The notes beneath the pieces were generated by a model. The model saw only the letters and a list, made by a program, of their open reading frames with translations. It had not been told where the DNA came from and did no database searches. A DNA stretch of 64,000 nt from Tepidicella baoligensis (GTDB lineage Bacteria; Pseudomonadota; Gammaproteobacteria; Burkholderiales; Burkholderiaceae_C), in NCBI RefSeq assembly GCF_013432195.1, contig NZ_JACCDB010000001.1:335679-399678 (forward strand), written 5' to 3'. Numbering within the stretch: the stretch's first letter is position 1; every line of letters begins with the position of its first letter. Positions 9,059-18,231 of the stretch are shown here, piece after piece. A program made the translations under genes and the position numbers.

Positions 9059-10425
9059 GCACACCCTCCTCCCTCTGGCGGCTGCTCGGCTGCATGGTCT
9101 TCGCCGCCGGCGTTGCCACCTTGGCACCAGAAGATGGCTCGCTTCGCGCCGGCCTGGGCCTGTTTGCGCTGATCGGCAGCCTGTGGATGACACAGGCTTT
9201 ACATCTGAGCTTCACGGCCCTGCTGGTGCCCCTGCTGGCCGTGCTGGCCGGCGTGCTGACGGTGCGCGAGGCGCTGGCCGCTTTTGCCCAACCGGTGATC
9301 TTCTTGTTCCTTGGCGGCTTTGCCCTGGCAGCGGCCCTGGCCCGACACGGGCTGGATCAGGCCCTGGCCCTGGCCATGCTGCGGCTGGCCCAGGGCCGGG
9401 CGGTGCTGGCCGTGCTGATGCTGTTCGGCCTCACGGCGCTGCTGTCGATGTGGCTGAGCAACACCGCCACGGCCGCCATGATGCTGCCGCTCGCCCTGGG
9501 CCTGCTGCCCCACCGGACACCCGACCAAGCCGAGCCCGTGGTGGACCAGCGCACCCGCGCCTTCGTCCTGCTGGGTTTGGCTTACAGCGCCAGCATCGGG
9601 GGCATGGGCACGCTGGTGGGCAGCCCGCCCAACGCGATTGCGGCGGCCCAGACGGGCATAGGCTTCGCCCAGTGGCTGACCATCGGTCTGCCCCTGGTGG
9701 CGGTGCTGCTGCCACTGATGATCGGCCTGTTGTTCCTGGGGCTGAGGCCCCAACTGCACGGCACCACCCCAAGCGGTGAACCAACTGCACCGGCCCAACC
9801 CTGGAGCTGGACCCGCGAGCGGGTGCTGACCCTGGGCATCTTCGGCCTCACCGTGGCCGGATGGGTGTTCGGCGCACCGCTGGCGCGGATGCTGGGCGTG
9901 CAAGCCGACATCGACACGCTGGTCGCCCTGGCTGCGATCGTGTCACTCGGCATCACCGGCGTGCTGCGCTGGCCTGATGTGGAACACCAGACCCAGTGGG
10001 GGGTACTGCTGCTGTTCGGCGGCGGACTCACCCTGAGCCACGTCATGTCCACCACCGGGGCCAGCGACTTCCTGGCCCAGGGCCTGGTGCAGTGGGTGGC
10101 CGGGGCACCCACGCTGCTGGTGGTGCTCGCCCTGGTCGCCTTCGTGGTGTTGTTGACCGAACTGGTGAGCAACACCGCCAGCGCGGCGCTGATCATCCCG
10201 ATCGCCATGGGCATGGCCACCGCTTGGGGGCTCAGCCCCGTGACCCTGGCCGCGGCGGTGGCGCTGTCTGCCTCGTGCGCCTTCATGCTGCCGGTGGCCA
10301 CGCCGCCCAATGCCATCGTCTATGGATCGGGCGGGGTCACGCAGCAGACCATGATGCGAGCCGGCATGGGCCTGAACCTGCTCGCGATTGCGGTGATCAC
10401 GGTCTGGGTGGAGGTGCTCGGCTGA
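9055..10425 (+). CDS. DASS-family (SLC13/CitT-like) anion transporter
   Basis: The 456-residue membrane protein has about 11-12 hydrophobic segments. It carries the two inverted-repeat signatures of divalent anion:Na+ symporters: WLSNTATAAMM (about 138) with GSPPNAIAAA, and LVSNTASAALI (about 376) with TPPNAIVYGSG. These SNT and PPNA motifs bind sodium and substrate. Likely cargo is a dicarboxylate, phosphate or sulfate. The start is GTG at 9055, translationally coupled to the preceding gene, with AGGAGG about 5 nt upstream. Confidence 0.9.
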   Translation: MSTPSSLWRLLGCMVFAAGVATLAPEDGSLRAGLGLFALIGSLWMTQALHLSFTALLVPLLAVLAGVLTVREALAAFAQPVIFLFLGGFALAAALARHGLDQALALAMLRLAQGRAVLAVLMLFGLTALLSMWLSNTATAAMMLPLALGLLPHRTPDQAEPVVDQRTRAFVLLGLAYSASIGGMGTLVGSPPNAIAAAQTGIGFAQWLTIGLPLVAVLLPLMIGLLFLGLRPQLHGTTPSGEPTAPAQPWSWTRERVLTLGIFGLTVAGWVFGAPLARMLGVQADIDTLVALAAIVSLGITGVLRWPDVEHQTQWGVLLLFGGGLTLSHVMSTTGASDFLAQGLVQWVAGAPTLLVVLALVAFVVLLTELVSNTASAALIIPIAMGMATAWGLSPVTLAAAVALSASCAFMLPVATPPNAIVYGSGGVTQQTMMRAGMGLNLLAIAVITVWVEVLG

Positions 10426-10439
10426 AAGAGGTACCGCAC

Positions 10440-10523
10440 ATGAAGGCCTACCTCGCCCTGGGGCTGGGCATCGTGGCCGGCATGCCGGTGGTCAAGCTGT
10501 TTTCGACAAGCGCCGGACATTAA
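10440..10523 (+). CDS. Possible 27-residue hydrophobic peptide, perhaps an XapX-like remnant
   Basis: A short ORF (MKAYLALGLGIVAGMPVVK, then FSTSAGH-type tail) begins 14 nt after the transporter stop with AAAGAGG about 9 nt upstream. Its N terminus resembles the first helix of XapX-domain proteins. The ORF is much shorter than that family and its end overlaps the 3' end of the convergent VanZ-like gene. It may be a truncated relic or chance. Confidence 0.25.
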   Translation: MKAYLALGLGIVAGMPVVKLFSTSAGH

Positions 10524-10869
10524 GCCAGAGCAGCGCCCCTGCGGCCACACCCACAGCATCGGCCAGCAGATCCAGCCAGTCGCCATGGCGCCAGCCGGTG
10601 GCGCCCTGGGCCAGTTCGATCAGCGCGCCCAGCAACAACAGGCCCACGAGCACCCGCCGCACGCGGCGTGGGTAGGCCCACAGCCCCAGGAAGGTGAGGA
10701 TGGAGAAACCGAAGGCGTGCTGCGCTTTGTCCCAGAGGTTCAGCGCCATCTCGGGCAAGTGCTGAGCGGGCAGGAGCGACAGCACGATCACGACCAGCAC
10801 GCTGGCCCAGAACGCGGCCACGCGCAGCCAGCGCGGCACCCAGGCGCCCAGACCCATGACCCACACCAT
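10492..10869 (-). CDS. VanZ-like membrane protein
   Basis: The 125-residue protein has four hydrophobic helices with the VanZ-like signature SLLPAQHLPE, WDKAQHAFGFSILTFLGLW and a final ELAQGATGWRHGDWLDLLADAVG. The family includes the teicoplanin-resistance accessory VanZ, but most members in proteobacteria have no assigned role. The ATG at 10869 is 3 nt past the gshB stop. A TTG at 10875 overlapping that stop (TTGA) is an equally plausible start. It is probably the last gene of the gshA-gshB operon. Confidence 0.8.
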   Translation of the reverse strand: MVWVMGLGAWVPRWLRVAAFWASVLVVIVLSLLPAQHLPEMALNLWDKAQHAFGFSILTFLGLWAYPRRVRRVLVGLLLLGALIELAQGATGWRHGDWLDLLADAVGVAAGALLWLNVRRLSKTA

Positions 10870-10871
10870 GG

Positions 10872-11834
10872 TCAAGCGCTCACCCGCAGCTCGCGCTCCA
10901 GCGCATCCACGAACAGGGCGGGCACGTCAAAGCCCGTCTGCTGCTGGATCTCCTGAAAGCAGGTGGGGCTGGTGACGTTGATCTCGGTGACCTTGTCGCC
11001 GATCACGTCCAGGCCCACCAGCAGCAGACCGCGCGCTGCCAGTGTGGGGGCGATGGCCCGGGCAATGGCCCAGTCGCTCTCGGTCAGCGGCTGGGCCACC
11101 CCTTTGCCTCCGGCGGCCAGGTTGCCGCGCACCTCCGTCCCCTGGGGAATGCGGGCCAGGCAGAATGGAGCCGCCTCCCCGCCGATGAGCAAGAGGCGCT
11201 TGTCGCCGGCCACGATCTCGGGCAGGTAGCGTTGCACCATCACGCTGGTATGGCCTCCGCGGTTCAGCATTTCCACGATCGAACCGAGGTTCATGCCATC
11301 GGGCCCGACGCGGAAGATCCCCATGCCGCCCATGCCATCGAGGGGCTTGAGGATGATGTCGCGGTGCTCGGCGTGGAACTGACGGATGGCCTCGGACGAG
11401 CGCGTGACGAGCGTGGGCGGCGCGAATGCGCCAAACTCCATCAAGGCCAGTTTTTCGGGGTGGTCGCGCAGGGCACGCGGGCGGTTGAACACGCGGGCGC
11501 CTTCGCGCTCGGCCTGCTCCAGCAGATGGGTGGCGTAGAAGTACTCGCTGTCGAACGGCGGGTCCTTGCGCATCAGCACCGCGTCGAAGTCCTTCAGCGC
11601 TTCGCGGCCCTGGTGGGTCACACGGTACCAGTCGTGCGCGTCACCGGTCAGAGCGATGTGCCGCAGCAGCGCGGTCACGGGCTCGCCGCTTTGCCACTGC
11701 AGATGCGCGGGCTCACAGGCCGCCACCGCATGACCGCGCCGCTGCAGCTCGCGCATCATCGCAAAGGTGCTGTCTTTGTAGGTCTTGAAGGTGGCCAGCG
11801 GATCGGCCACGAACAGGATGCGCCGTGTCGTCAT
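10872..11834 (-). CDS. gshB: Glutathione synthetase
   Basis: GshB joins gamma-glutamylcysteine and glycine with ATP to make glutathione. The 320-residue product starts MTTRRILFVADPLATFKTYKDST and has the ATP-grasp core with RKDPPFDSEY, KPLDGMGGMGIFRV and the terminal NVTSPTCFQEI metal-binding loop. It overlaps the end of gshA by 4 nt (ATGA), so the two biosynthetic genes are translationally coupled in pathway order. Confidence 0.97.
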   Translation of the reverse strand: MTTRRILFVADPLATFKTYKDSTFAMMRELQRRGHAVAACEPAHLQWQSGEPVTALLRHIALTGDAHDWYRVTHQGREALKDFDAVLMRKDPPFDSEYFYATHLLEQAEREGARVFNRPRALRDHPEKLALMEFGAFAPPTLVTRSSEAIRQFHAEHRDIILKPLDGMGGMGIFRVGPDGMNLGSIVEMLNRGGHTSVMVQRYLPEIVAGDKRLLLIGGEAAPFCLARIPQGTEVRGNLAAGGKGVAQPLTESDWAIARAIAPTLAARGLLLVGLDVIGDKVTEINVTSPTCFQEIQQQTGFDVPALFVDALERELRVSA

Positions 11835-13126
11835 TCGTAGTCCTCGGCGTTCGGGTCGGTGGCCTCCAGTTCGTAGCTGGCGGCCAGCATGGCGAGGCGC
11901 CCGATCACGCCATACATGTAGAAACGGTTGGGCACGCTGGCGCCCGGTTTGACGCCCGGCTGCGGCTGCTGGGCGCCTTTCTCGAACGCCAGCGGCACGA
12001 AGCTCGCCCCGGGGGCGTTGAGGTTCTCATCCACCCCCCGGTCGGCATGGACGCGGTAGAAGCCGCCCACCACATAACGGTCCATCATGTAGACCACCGG
12101 CTCGGCCACCGCGTCGTTGATGCGCTCGTAGGTCAGCACGCCCTCCTGGATGATGACGTCGGACACCTGCTGGCCGTCCTTGATGACGTTCATCTTGTTC
12201 TTGGTCTTGCGATTGAGCGCCTCCAGCTCCTTGGCGTCGCGCACGGTCATGATGCCCATGCCATAGGTGCCGTTGTCGGCCTTGACCACCACGAAGGGTT
12301 TTTCTTGAATGCCGTACTCCTTGTACTTCTTCTTGATGCGGGTGAGCAAGGCATCGACGTTGGTCTGCAAGCACTCCATGCCGGTGCCTTCGGCGAAGTT
12401 CACTTCACCGCAGTGATTGAACATGGGGTTGATGAGCCAGGGGTCCATGCCGAGCAGCTTGCCGAAGCGCTTGGCCACTTCTTCGTAGGCTTTGAAATGC
12501 TGACTCTTCTTGCGCACGTGCCAGCCGGCATGCAGCGGGGGCAGCAGGTACTGCTCGTGCAGGTCTTCCAGAATGCCGGGCACGCCCGCACTGAGGTCGT
12601 TGTTGAGCAAGATGGTGCATGGATCGAAATGCTTCAGGCCCAGGCGGCGCTTGTCGCGAATCAGCGGCTCCAGCGTCACCTGCTCACCGTTGGGCAGATC
12701 GAAGGTGGTGGGCTCCTTGATGTCGGGGTTGAGCGAACCCAGGCGCACGTTCAACCCGGCCTGGTAGAAGATCTTTTGCAATTGCGCCACGTTCATCAGG
12801 TAGAACATGTTGCGCGTGTGATTCTCGGGCACCAGCAGCAGGTTTTTGGCCTCGGGGCAGATTTTCTCGATCGCCGCCATGGCGGCCTGCACCGCCAACG
12901 GGAGCATTTCGGGCGTGAGGTTGTTCCAGCCGCCGGGGAAGAGGTTGGTGTCCACCGGCGCGAGCTTGAAGCCGGCGTTGCGGATGTCCACCGAGCTGTA
13001 GAACGGCGGTGTGTGCTCCATCCACTCCAGCCGGAACCAGCGCTCGATGACGGGCGTGGATTCGAGGATGCGCTGTTCGAGTTCGTTGATGGGGCCGGTG
13101 AGGGCCGTGACGAGATGGGGAACCAT
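11831..13126 (-). CDS. gshA: Glutamate--cysteine ligase, proteobacterial (T. ferrooxidans-type) family
   Basis: This enzyme makes gamma-glutamylcysteine, the first step of glutathione synthesis. The 431-residue product belongs to the GshA family found in Acidithiobacillus and many betaproteobacteria, unrelated in length to E. coli GshA. Typical segments are VDTNLFPGGWNNL, VPENHTRN, FVVVKADNGTYGMG and the C-terminal MDRYVVGGFYRVH. The start at 13126 is chosen because GGAGGG precedes it by about 7 nt. Longer in-frame extension covers antisense of the neighbouring MFS gene and is rejected. Confidence 0.95.
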   Translation of the reverse strand: MVPHLVTALTGPINELEQRILESTPVIERWFRLEWMEHTPPFYSSVDIRNAGFKLAPVDTNLFPGGWNNLTPEMLPLAVQAAMAAIEKICPEAKNLLLVPENHTRNMFYLMNVAQLQKIFYQAGLNVRLGSLNPDIKEPTTFDLPNGEQVTLEPLIRDKRRLGLKHFDPCTILLNNDLSAGVPGILEDLHEQYLLPPLHAGWHVRKKSQHFKAYEEVAKRFGKLLGMDPWLINPMFNHCGEVNFAEGTGMECLQTNVDALLTRIKKKYKEYGIQEKPFVVVKADNGTYGMGIMTVRDAKELEALNRKTKNKMNVIKDGQQVSDVIIQEGVLTYERINDAVAEPVVYMMDRYVVGGFYRVHADRGVDENLNAPGASFVPLAFEKGAQQPQPGVKPGASVPNRFYMYGVIGRLAMLAASYELEATDPNAEDYE

Positions 13127-13261
13127 GCAGGACCCTCCGCGGGTTGGCTGTTGACAGATGATGAATTGTAGAGAGTGAGCATGAGGAGGGCATTCCCAAG
13201 GTCTCCCGGGCCGGCGCAACGGGCAGACAGACCACCCGCATTCATATATAAACACAAAGTT

Positions 13262-14446
13262 ATGAATAAAAACCTCTGGCTGCTGGCGGGCGCACAAGGC
13301 CTGTTCCTCACCAACAATGTGGTGTTCATCGCCATCAATGGGCTGGTCGGTCTGAGCCTGGCTCCGCTCGGGTGGATGGCCACGCTGCCCGTCATGGGCT
13401 ATGTGGTCGGAGGCGCCCTGTCCACCGGACTGGTGGCGCGCAGCCAGCGACGCTGGGGGCGACAGATGGCGTTCCAGCTGGGGCTGCTGGTGGCCTTCCT
13501 GTCGGCCCTGATGTGTGCGGCTGCGCTCTACGTGGGCAACTTCTGGCTGCTGGTGCTGGCCACGGTGGTGGCGGGCTACTACAGCGCCAACGGGCAGCTC
13601 TACCGCTTTGCCGCCGGCGAACTGGCGGCCGCCCCTTTCCGCGAAAAGGCCGTGTCGCTGGTGCTGGCCGGGGGGCTGATCGGCGCCATCATCGGCCCGA
13701 ACCTCGCCAACCACACCCGCGACTGGCTGGGCAAACCCTTTCTGGGGGCCTACCTGGCCCTGGCGCTCGTCGCGCTGCTGTCCATGGCGGTGATGGCCGG
13801 CATTCGCTTCCCCAAGGAACCCCCCAAGAAGTCCGGGGCCACCAGGGGCAGGCCCCTGCGCGAGATCATGCGCCAGCCGGTGTTCATCGTGGCCACCCTG
13901 GGGGCGGCGCTCGGCTACGGGATCATGAACCTGCTGATGGCGGCCACCCCTTTGGCCATGCAGGTGTGCGGGATGCCCTTCTCGGACGCCGCGCTGGTGC
14001 TGGAGTGGCACGTGATCGGCATGTTCGCGCCGGGCTTTTTCACCGGCCACCTGATCAAGCGCTTCGGGGTCCTGCCGGTGATGGGTGTGGGGGTGGGCCT
14101 GAACCTCGCCTGCATCGCCATCGCCCTCTCGGGTCAGGACCTGCACCAGTTCCTGATCGCCCTGTTCCTGCTGGGGGTGGGCTGGAATTTCCTGTTCACC
14201 GGCAGCACCACGCTGGCCATGGAAGCCTATCGGCCGGATGAAAAGGACAAGGCCCAGGCGGCCATCAACTTCTTCGTCTTTGCCACCATGGCACTGACCT
14301 CCTTTGCCTCGGGAGCGCTCGTCACCACCCAGGGCTGGACGTGGCTCAACATGGGATCGCTCGCGCCGGTTGGCCTGCTCGGTTTGTCATTGCTGTGGTT
14401 GGGGGCCAAGCGCCGGGCGCAGGCACGGGAGGCGTCTGCCGGTTAG
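13262..14446 (+). CDS. MFS transporter
   Basis: The 394-residue protein has about 12 membrane helices in two halves with a basic central loop (KEPPKKSGATRG). The AFQLGLLVAF and LGALGYGIMN stretches suit a proton-coupled drug or metabolite exporter of the major facilitator superfamily. Substrate is not readable. The start ATG at 13262 follows an AT-rich run (ATATATAAACACAAAG) and has no strong ribosome-binding site. The gene ends 6 nt from the stop of the convergent PAS-GGDEF-EAL gene, inside a small tandem repeat. Confidence 0.85.
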   Translation: MNKNLWLLAGAQGLFLTNNVVFIAINGLVGLSLAPLGWMATLPVMGYVVGGALSTGLVARSQRRWGRQMAFQLGLLVAFLSALMCAAALYVGNFWLLVLATVVAGYYSANGQLYRFAAGELAAAPFREKAVSLVLAGGLIGAIIGPNLANHTRDWLGKPFLGAYLALALVALLSMAVMAGIRFPKEPPKKSGATRGRPLREIMRQPVFIVATLGAALGYGIMNLLMAATPLAMQVCGMPFSDAALVLEWHVIGMFAPGFFTGHLIKRFGVLPVMGVGVGLNLACIAIALSGQDLHQFLIALFLLGVGWNFLFTGSTTLAMEAYRPDEKDKAQAAINFFVFATMALTSFASGALVTTQGWTWLNMGSLAPVGLLGLSLLWLGAKRRAQAREASAG

Positions 14447-14462
14447 AACGGCTTAGAACGGC
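14443..14462. repeat. Tandem 10-bp duplication across two convergent stop codons
   Basis: TTAGAACGGC occurs twice in immediate succession. The first copy holds the TAG of the MFS gene on the plus strand, and the second holds the TAA of the EAL gene on the minus strand. A slippage event at the convergent ends is the simplest explanation. Confidence 0.85.
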
Positions 14463-16570
14463 TGCGGCTTGCCGAAGTGGTAGCCCTGGAACAATTGGCA
14501 GCCCATGCCGCGCAGCGCTTCGAACTGCCCCACCGTCTCCACCCCTTCGGCCACCACGACCATGTCCAGACTCTCAGCCAGGTTCAGGATGGCGCGCGCA
14601 ATGGCGGCGTCATTGGGATCCTCGAGTACATCACGCACGAACGATCGATCGATTTTGAGATGCGTCAACGGGAGCCGCTTCAAATACCCCAGTGAGGAAT
14701 ACCCGGTGCCGAAATCGTCCAGCGCGAACTGCACGCCCCTGGCGGCCAACGCCTCCATTTTGGCGATCGTGTCTTCCACATCGTGCAGCAGCAGGCTCTC
14801 CGTCAGCTCCAGTTTCAAACGGGCGGGGTCTGCGCCGGTTTGCTGCAAAACCCCCACAATCGAATCGACGAAATCGGGCTGCTTCAACTGGCGGGCACTC
14901 AGGTTGACGGACAGCTTCCAGTCCCGGCGAACGGGGTCCGCATGCCAGGCCGCCAACAGGGAGCAGGCCTGCTTCAAGACCCAGTGTCCAAGCGTCAGGA
15001 TGAAACCCGATTCCTCGGCCAGCGGAATGAATTGCGCGGGCGGCACCTGGGCACGCGTCGGGTGAATCCAGCGCAGCAACGCCTCCTGCCCCTTGATGCG
15101 GCCCCGGGCGTCCACGACCGGTTGACCGTACAGCACAAACTCGCCATCGCGCAGCCCCTGGCGCATTTCGCGTTGCAACTCAGCGCGCTGGATGGCACGC
15201 TCCTGCAAGGCAGGATCGAAAAAACGCACGGCATTGCGCCCTGCGGCCTTGGATTCGTACATCGCAAGATCCGCGCGCCGCAGAATATCCTCCATGCGTT
15301 CCTCTTCCCCCGCAAACAGGGCAATCCCGATGCTGGGGGTGGCGAGCACCTCGTTGCCCTCGACGCTCAACGGCTGCTCCAGGGCGGCCCGGATCTTCTC
15401 ACCAACCACTTTGGCACGCCAGGCTGCCTGCTCACGGTCCTGGGACAGTCCTTCCAGCAGGACGATGAACTCGTCACCGCCCAGCCGACCGATGTTGTCC
15501 TCCCGCCGCACGACGGCCTGCAGTCGCTGAGCGGTTTCACGCAGCACCTTGTCGCCGACTGCGTGGCCATAGGCATCGTTGATGTCTTTGAAGTTGTCCA
15601 GATCGATGAAGCACAGCGCCGCCCAAAGGCCGCTTCGGGCAGCGGCGGACTGGGCTTGCCCCACGCGATCCTGAAAGGCACGGCGGTTGAAAAGCCCCGT
15701 GAGGCTGTCATAGAAAGCCAGGCGATGCACCGCCGCCTCGGCTTCCTTGCGGGGCGTGATGTCACGACCCACACCGCGATAGCCCCGCAGCCGGCCTTGC
15801 GAATCACACATGGGGGTGCCGCTGAGCGCAAACCAGACGATGCGGCCATCAGGCAGGCGATGCTGGACTTCCCAGCGCAGAAACTGTTGGCGACGCGCCA
15901 CGGCCGCCTGCAACGCAGCCCAGTCCTCCGGGCGCGGCAGGTTCAGGCTGGGCACGTCCCAGGGGCGCAAGCCCAGAAAACGCTCGGTCAAGGTGTCATC
16001 CCGCCCCATGCGTCCGTCGAACCGGGTGTAACGGCACTCGGTGTCCCATTCCCAGTACCAGTCGGCCGACAGCTCGGTCAGGCTGCGAAAGCGCTCTTCA
16101 CTCTCGCGAAGCGCCGACAGCGTCTGGGCGTGTTTGGTGATGTCGGTATAGGTGCGCACCCAGCCCCCACCCGGCAGCGCCATGGTGGCTCCTTGCAAGG
16201 TCAGACCTTGGGCCGTGGTGTATGAATACACATGGGGCGTCCCCGTTTGCCGCACCCGGCGCAGGTGGTACCAGACGCGGTCCAACAGATGGGCCAGATC
16301 GCCACGCAGATCGCCCTGGGCATGCTGCCAGCGCACCACCTCATCGATGAGCGGGCGTGCCTCCAGCAACGACTCAGGCAACCCCAGCATCGCCAGGGCC
16401 GTGGCGTTGTAGCCCACCACCCGCGCTTCCGAGCCGAGCACGATGAAGGCATGCCGCAACTGATCGAGCAGCTCGGCCACCGACAAGCGACCGCTGCGCA
16501 CCACCTCGTCGGCGGCCTCCAAGGCGGCCAACGAGCCCGGCAAGGTGGCAGAAAACAACAAATCGCTCAT
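14453..16570 (-). CDS. PAS-PAS-GGDEF-EAL c-di-GMP signalling protein
   Basis: The 705-residue cytoplasmic protein has two PAS-type sensor regions (about 30-140 and 150-270). An intact GGDEF domain follows with GGDEF at residues 364-368 and the FIDLDNFKDIND metal site. An EAL domain has QEALLRW, ELTESLLL, DDFGTGYSS and KIDRSFV. Both the synthesis and hydrolysis active sites look complete, so it could make or degrade c-di-GMP depending on input. No membrane segment is evident. The start is uncertain: ATG at 16570 is used, but a GTG at 16630 would add 20 residues. It contrasts with the damaged GGDEF protein at 962. Confidence 0.93.
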   Translation of the reverse strand: MSDLLFSATLPGSLAALEAADEVVRSGRLSVAELLDQLRHAFIVLGSEARVVGYNATALAMLGLPESLLEARPLIDEVVRWQHAQGDLRGDLAHLLDRVWYHLRRVRQTGTPHVYSYTTAQGLTLQGATMALPGGGWVRTYTDITKHAQTLSALRESEERFRSLTELSADWYWEWDTECRYTRFDGRMGRDDTLTERFLGLRPWDVPSLNLPRPEDWAALQAAVARRQQFLRWEVQHRLPDGRIVWFALSGTPMCDSQGRLRGYRGVGRDITPRKEAEAAVHRLAFYDSLTGLFNRRAFQDRVGQAQSAAARSGLWAALCFIDLDNFKDINDAYGHAVGDKVLRETAQRLQAVVRREDNIGRLGGDEFIVLLEGLSQDREQAAWRAKVVGEKIRAALEQPLSVEGNEVLATPSIGIALFAGEEERMEDILRRADLAMYESKAAGRNAVRFFDPALQERAIQRAELQREMRQGLRDGEFVLYGQPVVDARGRIKGQEALLRWIHPTRAQVPPAQFIPLAEESGFILTLGHWVLKQACSLLAAWHADPVRRDWKLSVNLSARQLKQPDFVDSIVGVLQQTGADPARLKLELTESLLLHDVEDTIAKMEALAARGVQFALDDFGTGYSSLGYLKRLPLTHLKIDRSFVRDVLEDPNDAAIARAILNLAESLDMVVVAEGVETVGQFEALRGMGCQLFQGYHFGKPQPF

Positions 16571-16717
16571 GGCTGCATGAAAAGCCCCAACCCCACAAAA
16601 CTCTTGGAGCTCAATTATCGATTCTGACACAGCCTAGACCTGCATAACCCACCCAAGTCGATGGGTATTTGCTCTGCAACGGCCCAGCAGGCGTTCATCC
16701 CAGGAGGAGCCTGGCCC

Positions 16718-18214
16718 TCAGGGCATGCGTGCGATCACCTCGGCCACGGCCGCCGTGAGTCGTTGGGCAAACGGGACATGGAGGAACTCGTTCGGGCCGT
16801 GGGCGTTGCTCTTGGGGCCCAGCACACCGCAGACCATCATCTGCGCCCGGGGGAAGCCTTGGCTGAGCATGTTCATGAGCGGGATGGTGCCGCCCTGACC
16901 GATGAAGCCACACGGCACGCCGTAATGGGCCTGGCTGGACGCGTGCAGCGCCTCCTCGAACCAGGGCGCCATGGCTGGCGCGTTCCAGCCGGTGGCCGCG
17001 CCTTCGGGAACGAACGTGACCTTGGCCTGGTAGGGTGCGTTGTCTTCGAGCAGGGTTTTGAGCTCCTGCACCGCTTCGGCGGCGTCCACCAGCGGTGGCA
17101 GACGCAAGCTGAGCTTGAAAGCGGTGTAGGGACGCAACACATTGCCGGCGTTGGACAGCGTCGGCAGGCCTTCGGCACCCGTGACGCTGAGCGTGGGGCG
17201 CCAGGTGCGGTTGATCAACGCCTCGACAGGATCGGTGGTGGTCGGCAGAGCGAACACCGTGGAGCCCCCGCAGTCGTGGTGCGCCCAGGGAAAACGTTGA
17301 TAGACCTCGTCGCCCAAAATGGCGGCGGTGGCGCGCGCCTGCTCGAGGCGCTCGGCCGGCACCTCGCAATGGAAGCGCTGCGGCAACAGGCGGCCGGTGG
17401 CGCTGTCTTCGAGCCGGTCCAGCACCTGGCGCATGATGCGAAAACTGGATGGCACCAAACCCGAGGCGTCGCCGGAGTGCACGCCTTCGGTCAGCACCTC
17501 GACCTTGAGCACGCCACTGGCCATGCCGCGCAGGCTGGTGGTCAGCCACAACTGGTCGTAGTTGCCGGCCCCGCTGTCCAGGCAGATCACCAGCCCCACA
17601 TCCCCCAGACGCGGGCGCAGGGCGTCCACATAAGGCAACAGGTCGTGAGACCCACTCTCTTCACAGGTCTCGATCAGGCCCACGATGCGGGGATGAGCCA
17701 CACCCTGCGCCTTCAGCGCCTGGATGGCCGCTAGGCTGGCGTAGACGGCGTAACCGTCGTCCGCACCGCCTCGTCCATAAAGCTTGCCGTCGATGAGCTT
17801 GGGGGTCCAAGGGCCCAGGCCGCTGCGCCAGCCATTGAATTCGGGCTGCTTGTCCAGATGGCCGTACATGAGCACGGTCTGGCCACTGGCTGGTGCCGGT
17901 TCGCCCTGGCGCCCTGCACTGGCCGGCACCTCGAAAAAGAGCACGGGCGTGCGTGGCTGGCCGTCGGCCGCCCGGAGCCTCAGCACCTCCAGCGTCAGCC
18001 CTTCCACCTTCTGCGCAGCCACCCAGTCGGCGGCTTGCCGAAGCACCGTCTCCAGATGACCATGCGCAGCCCAGTCCGGATCGAAAGCCGGGGACTTGGC
18101 CGGCACCTCGATGTAGCGCTGGAGCTCGGGCAGGATGCTGTCCTGCCAGCGGGCCGCAATCAGATCCTCGGCGGCTCGGGCGTCCAGCACGGTTTCAGGG
18201 AGTCGGGCGTTCAT
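16718..18214 (-). CDS. M20-family metallopeptidase (dipeptidase-like)
   Basis: The 498-residue protein matches the carnosinase/DapE-like M20 peptidases, zinc enzymes that cleave small peptides. The first zinc ligands are in LMYGHLDKQPEF, the bridging aspartate in LYGRGGADDGYA, and the catalytic glutamates in ETCEESGSHDL. A lid domain (about 200-380) and HGPNEFL near the end complete the enzyme. It begins 17 nt after the stop of an MCP gene on the same strand, so it is probably the last gene of the cheW-mcp-mcp operon. That links chemotaxis to peptide use by position only. Confidence 0.92.
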   Translation of the reverse strand: MNARLPETVLDARAAEDLIAARWQDSILPELQRYIEVPAKSPAFDPDWAAHGHLETVLRQAADWVAAQKVEGLTLEVLRLRAADGQPRTPVLFFEVPASAGRQGEPAPASGQTVLMYGHLDKQPEFNGWRSGLGPWTPKLIDGKLYGRGGADDGYAVYASLAAIQALKAQGVAHPRIVGLIETCEESGSHDLLPYVDALRPRLGDVGLVICLDSGAGNYDQLWLTTSLRGMASGVLKVEVLTEGVHSGDASGLVPSSFRIMRQVLDRLEDSATGRLLPQRFHCEVPAERLEQARATAAILGDEVYQRFPWAHHDCGGSTVFALPTTTDPVEALINRTWRPTLSVTGAEGLPTLSNAGNVLRPYTAFKLSLRLPPLVDAAEAVQELKTLLEDNAPYQAKVTFVPEGAATGWNAPAMAPWFEEALHASSQAHYGVPCGFIGQGGTIPLMNMLSQGFPRAQMMVCGVLGPKSNAHGPNEFLHVPFAQRLTAAVAEVIARMP

Positions 18215-18231
18215 GGGGATTCCTTGGCCGA

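Noticed and set aside
11825-13171. 448-codon open frame on the plus strand opposite gshA
   Set aside because: It is the antisense shadow of a strongly conserved gshA; the histidine/valine-rich protein resembles no family.
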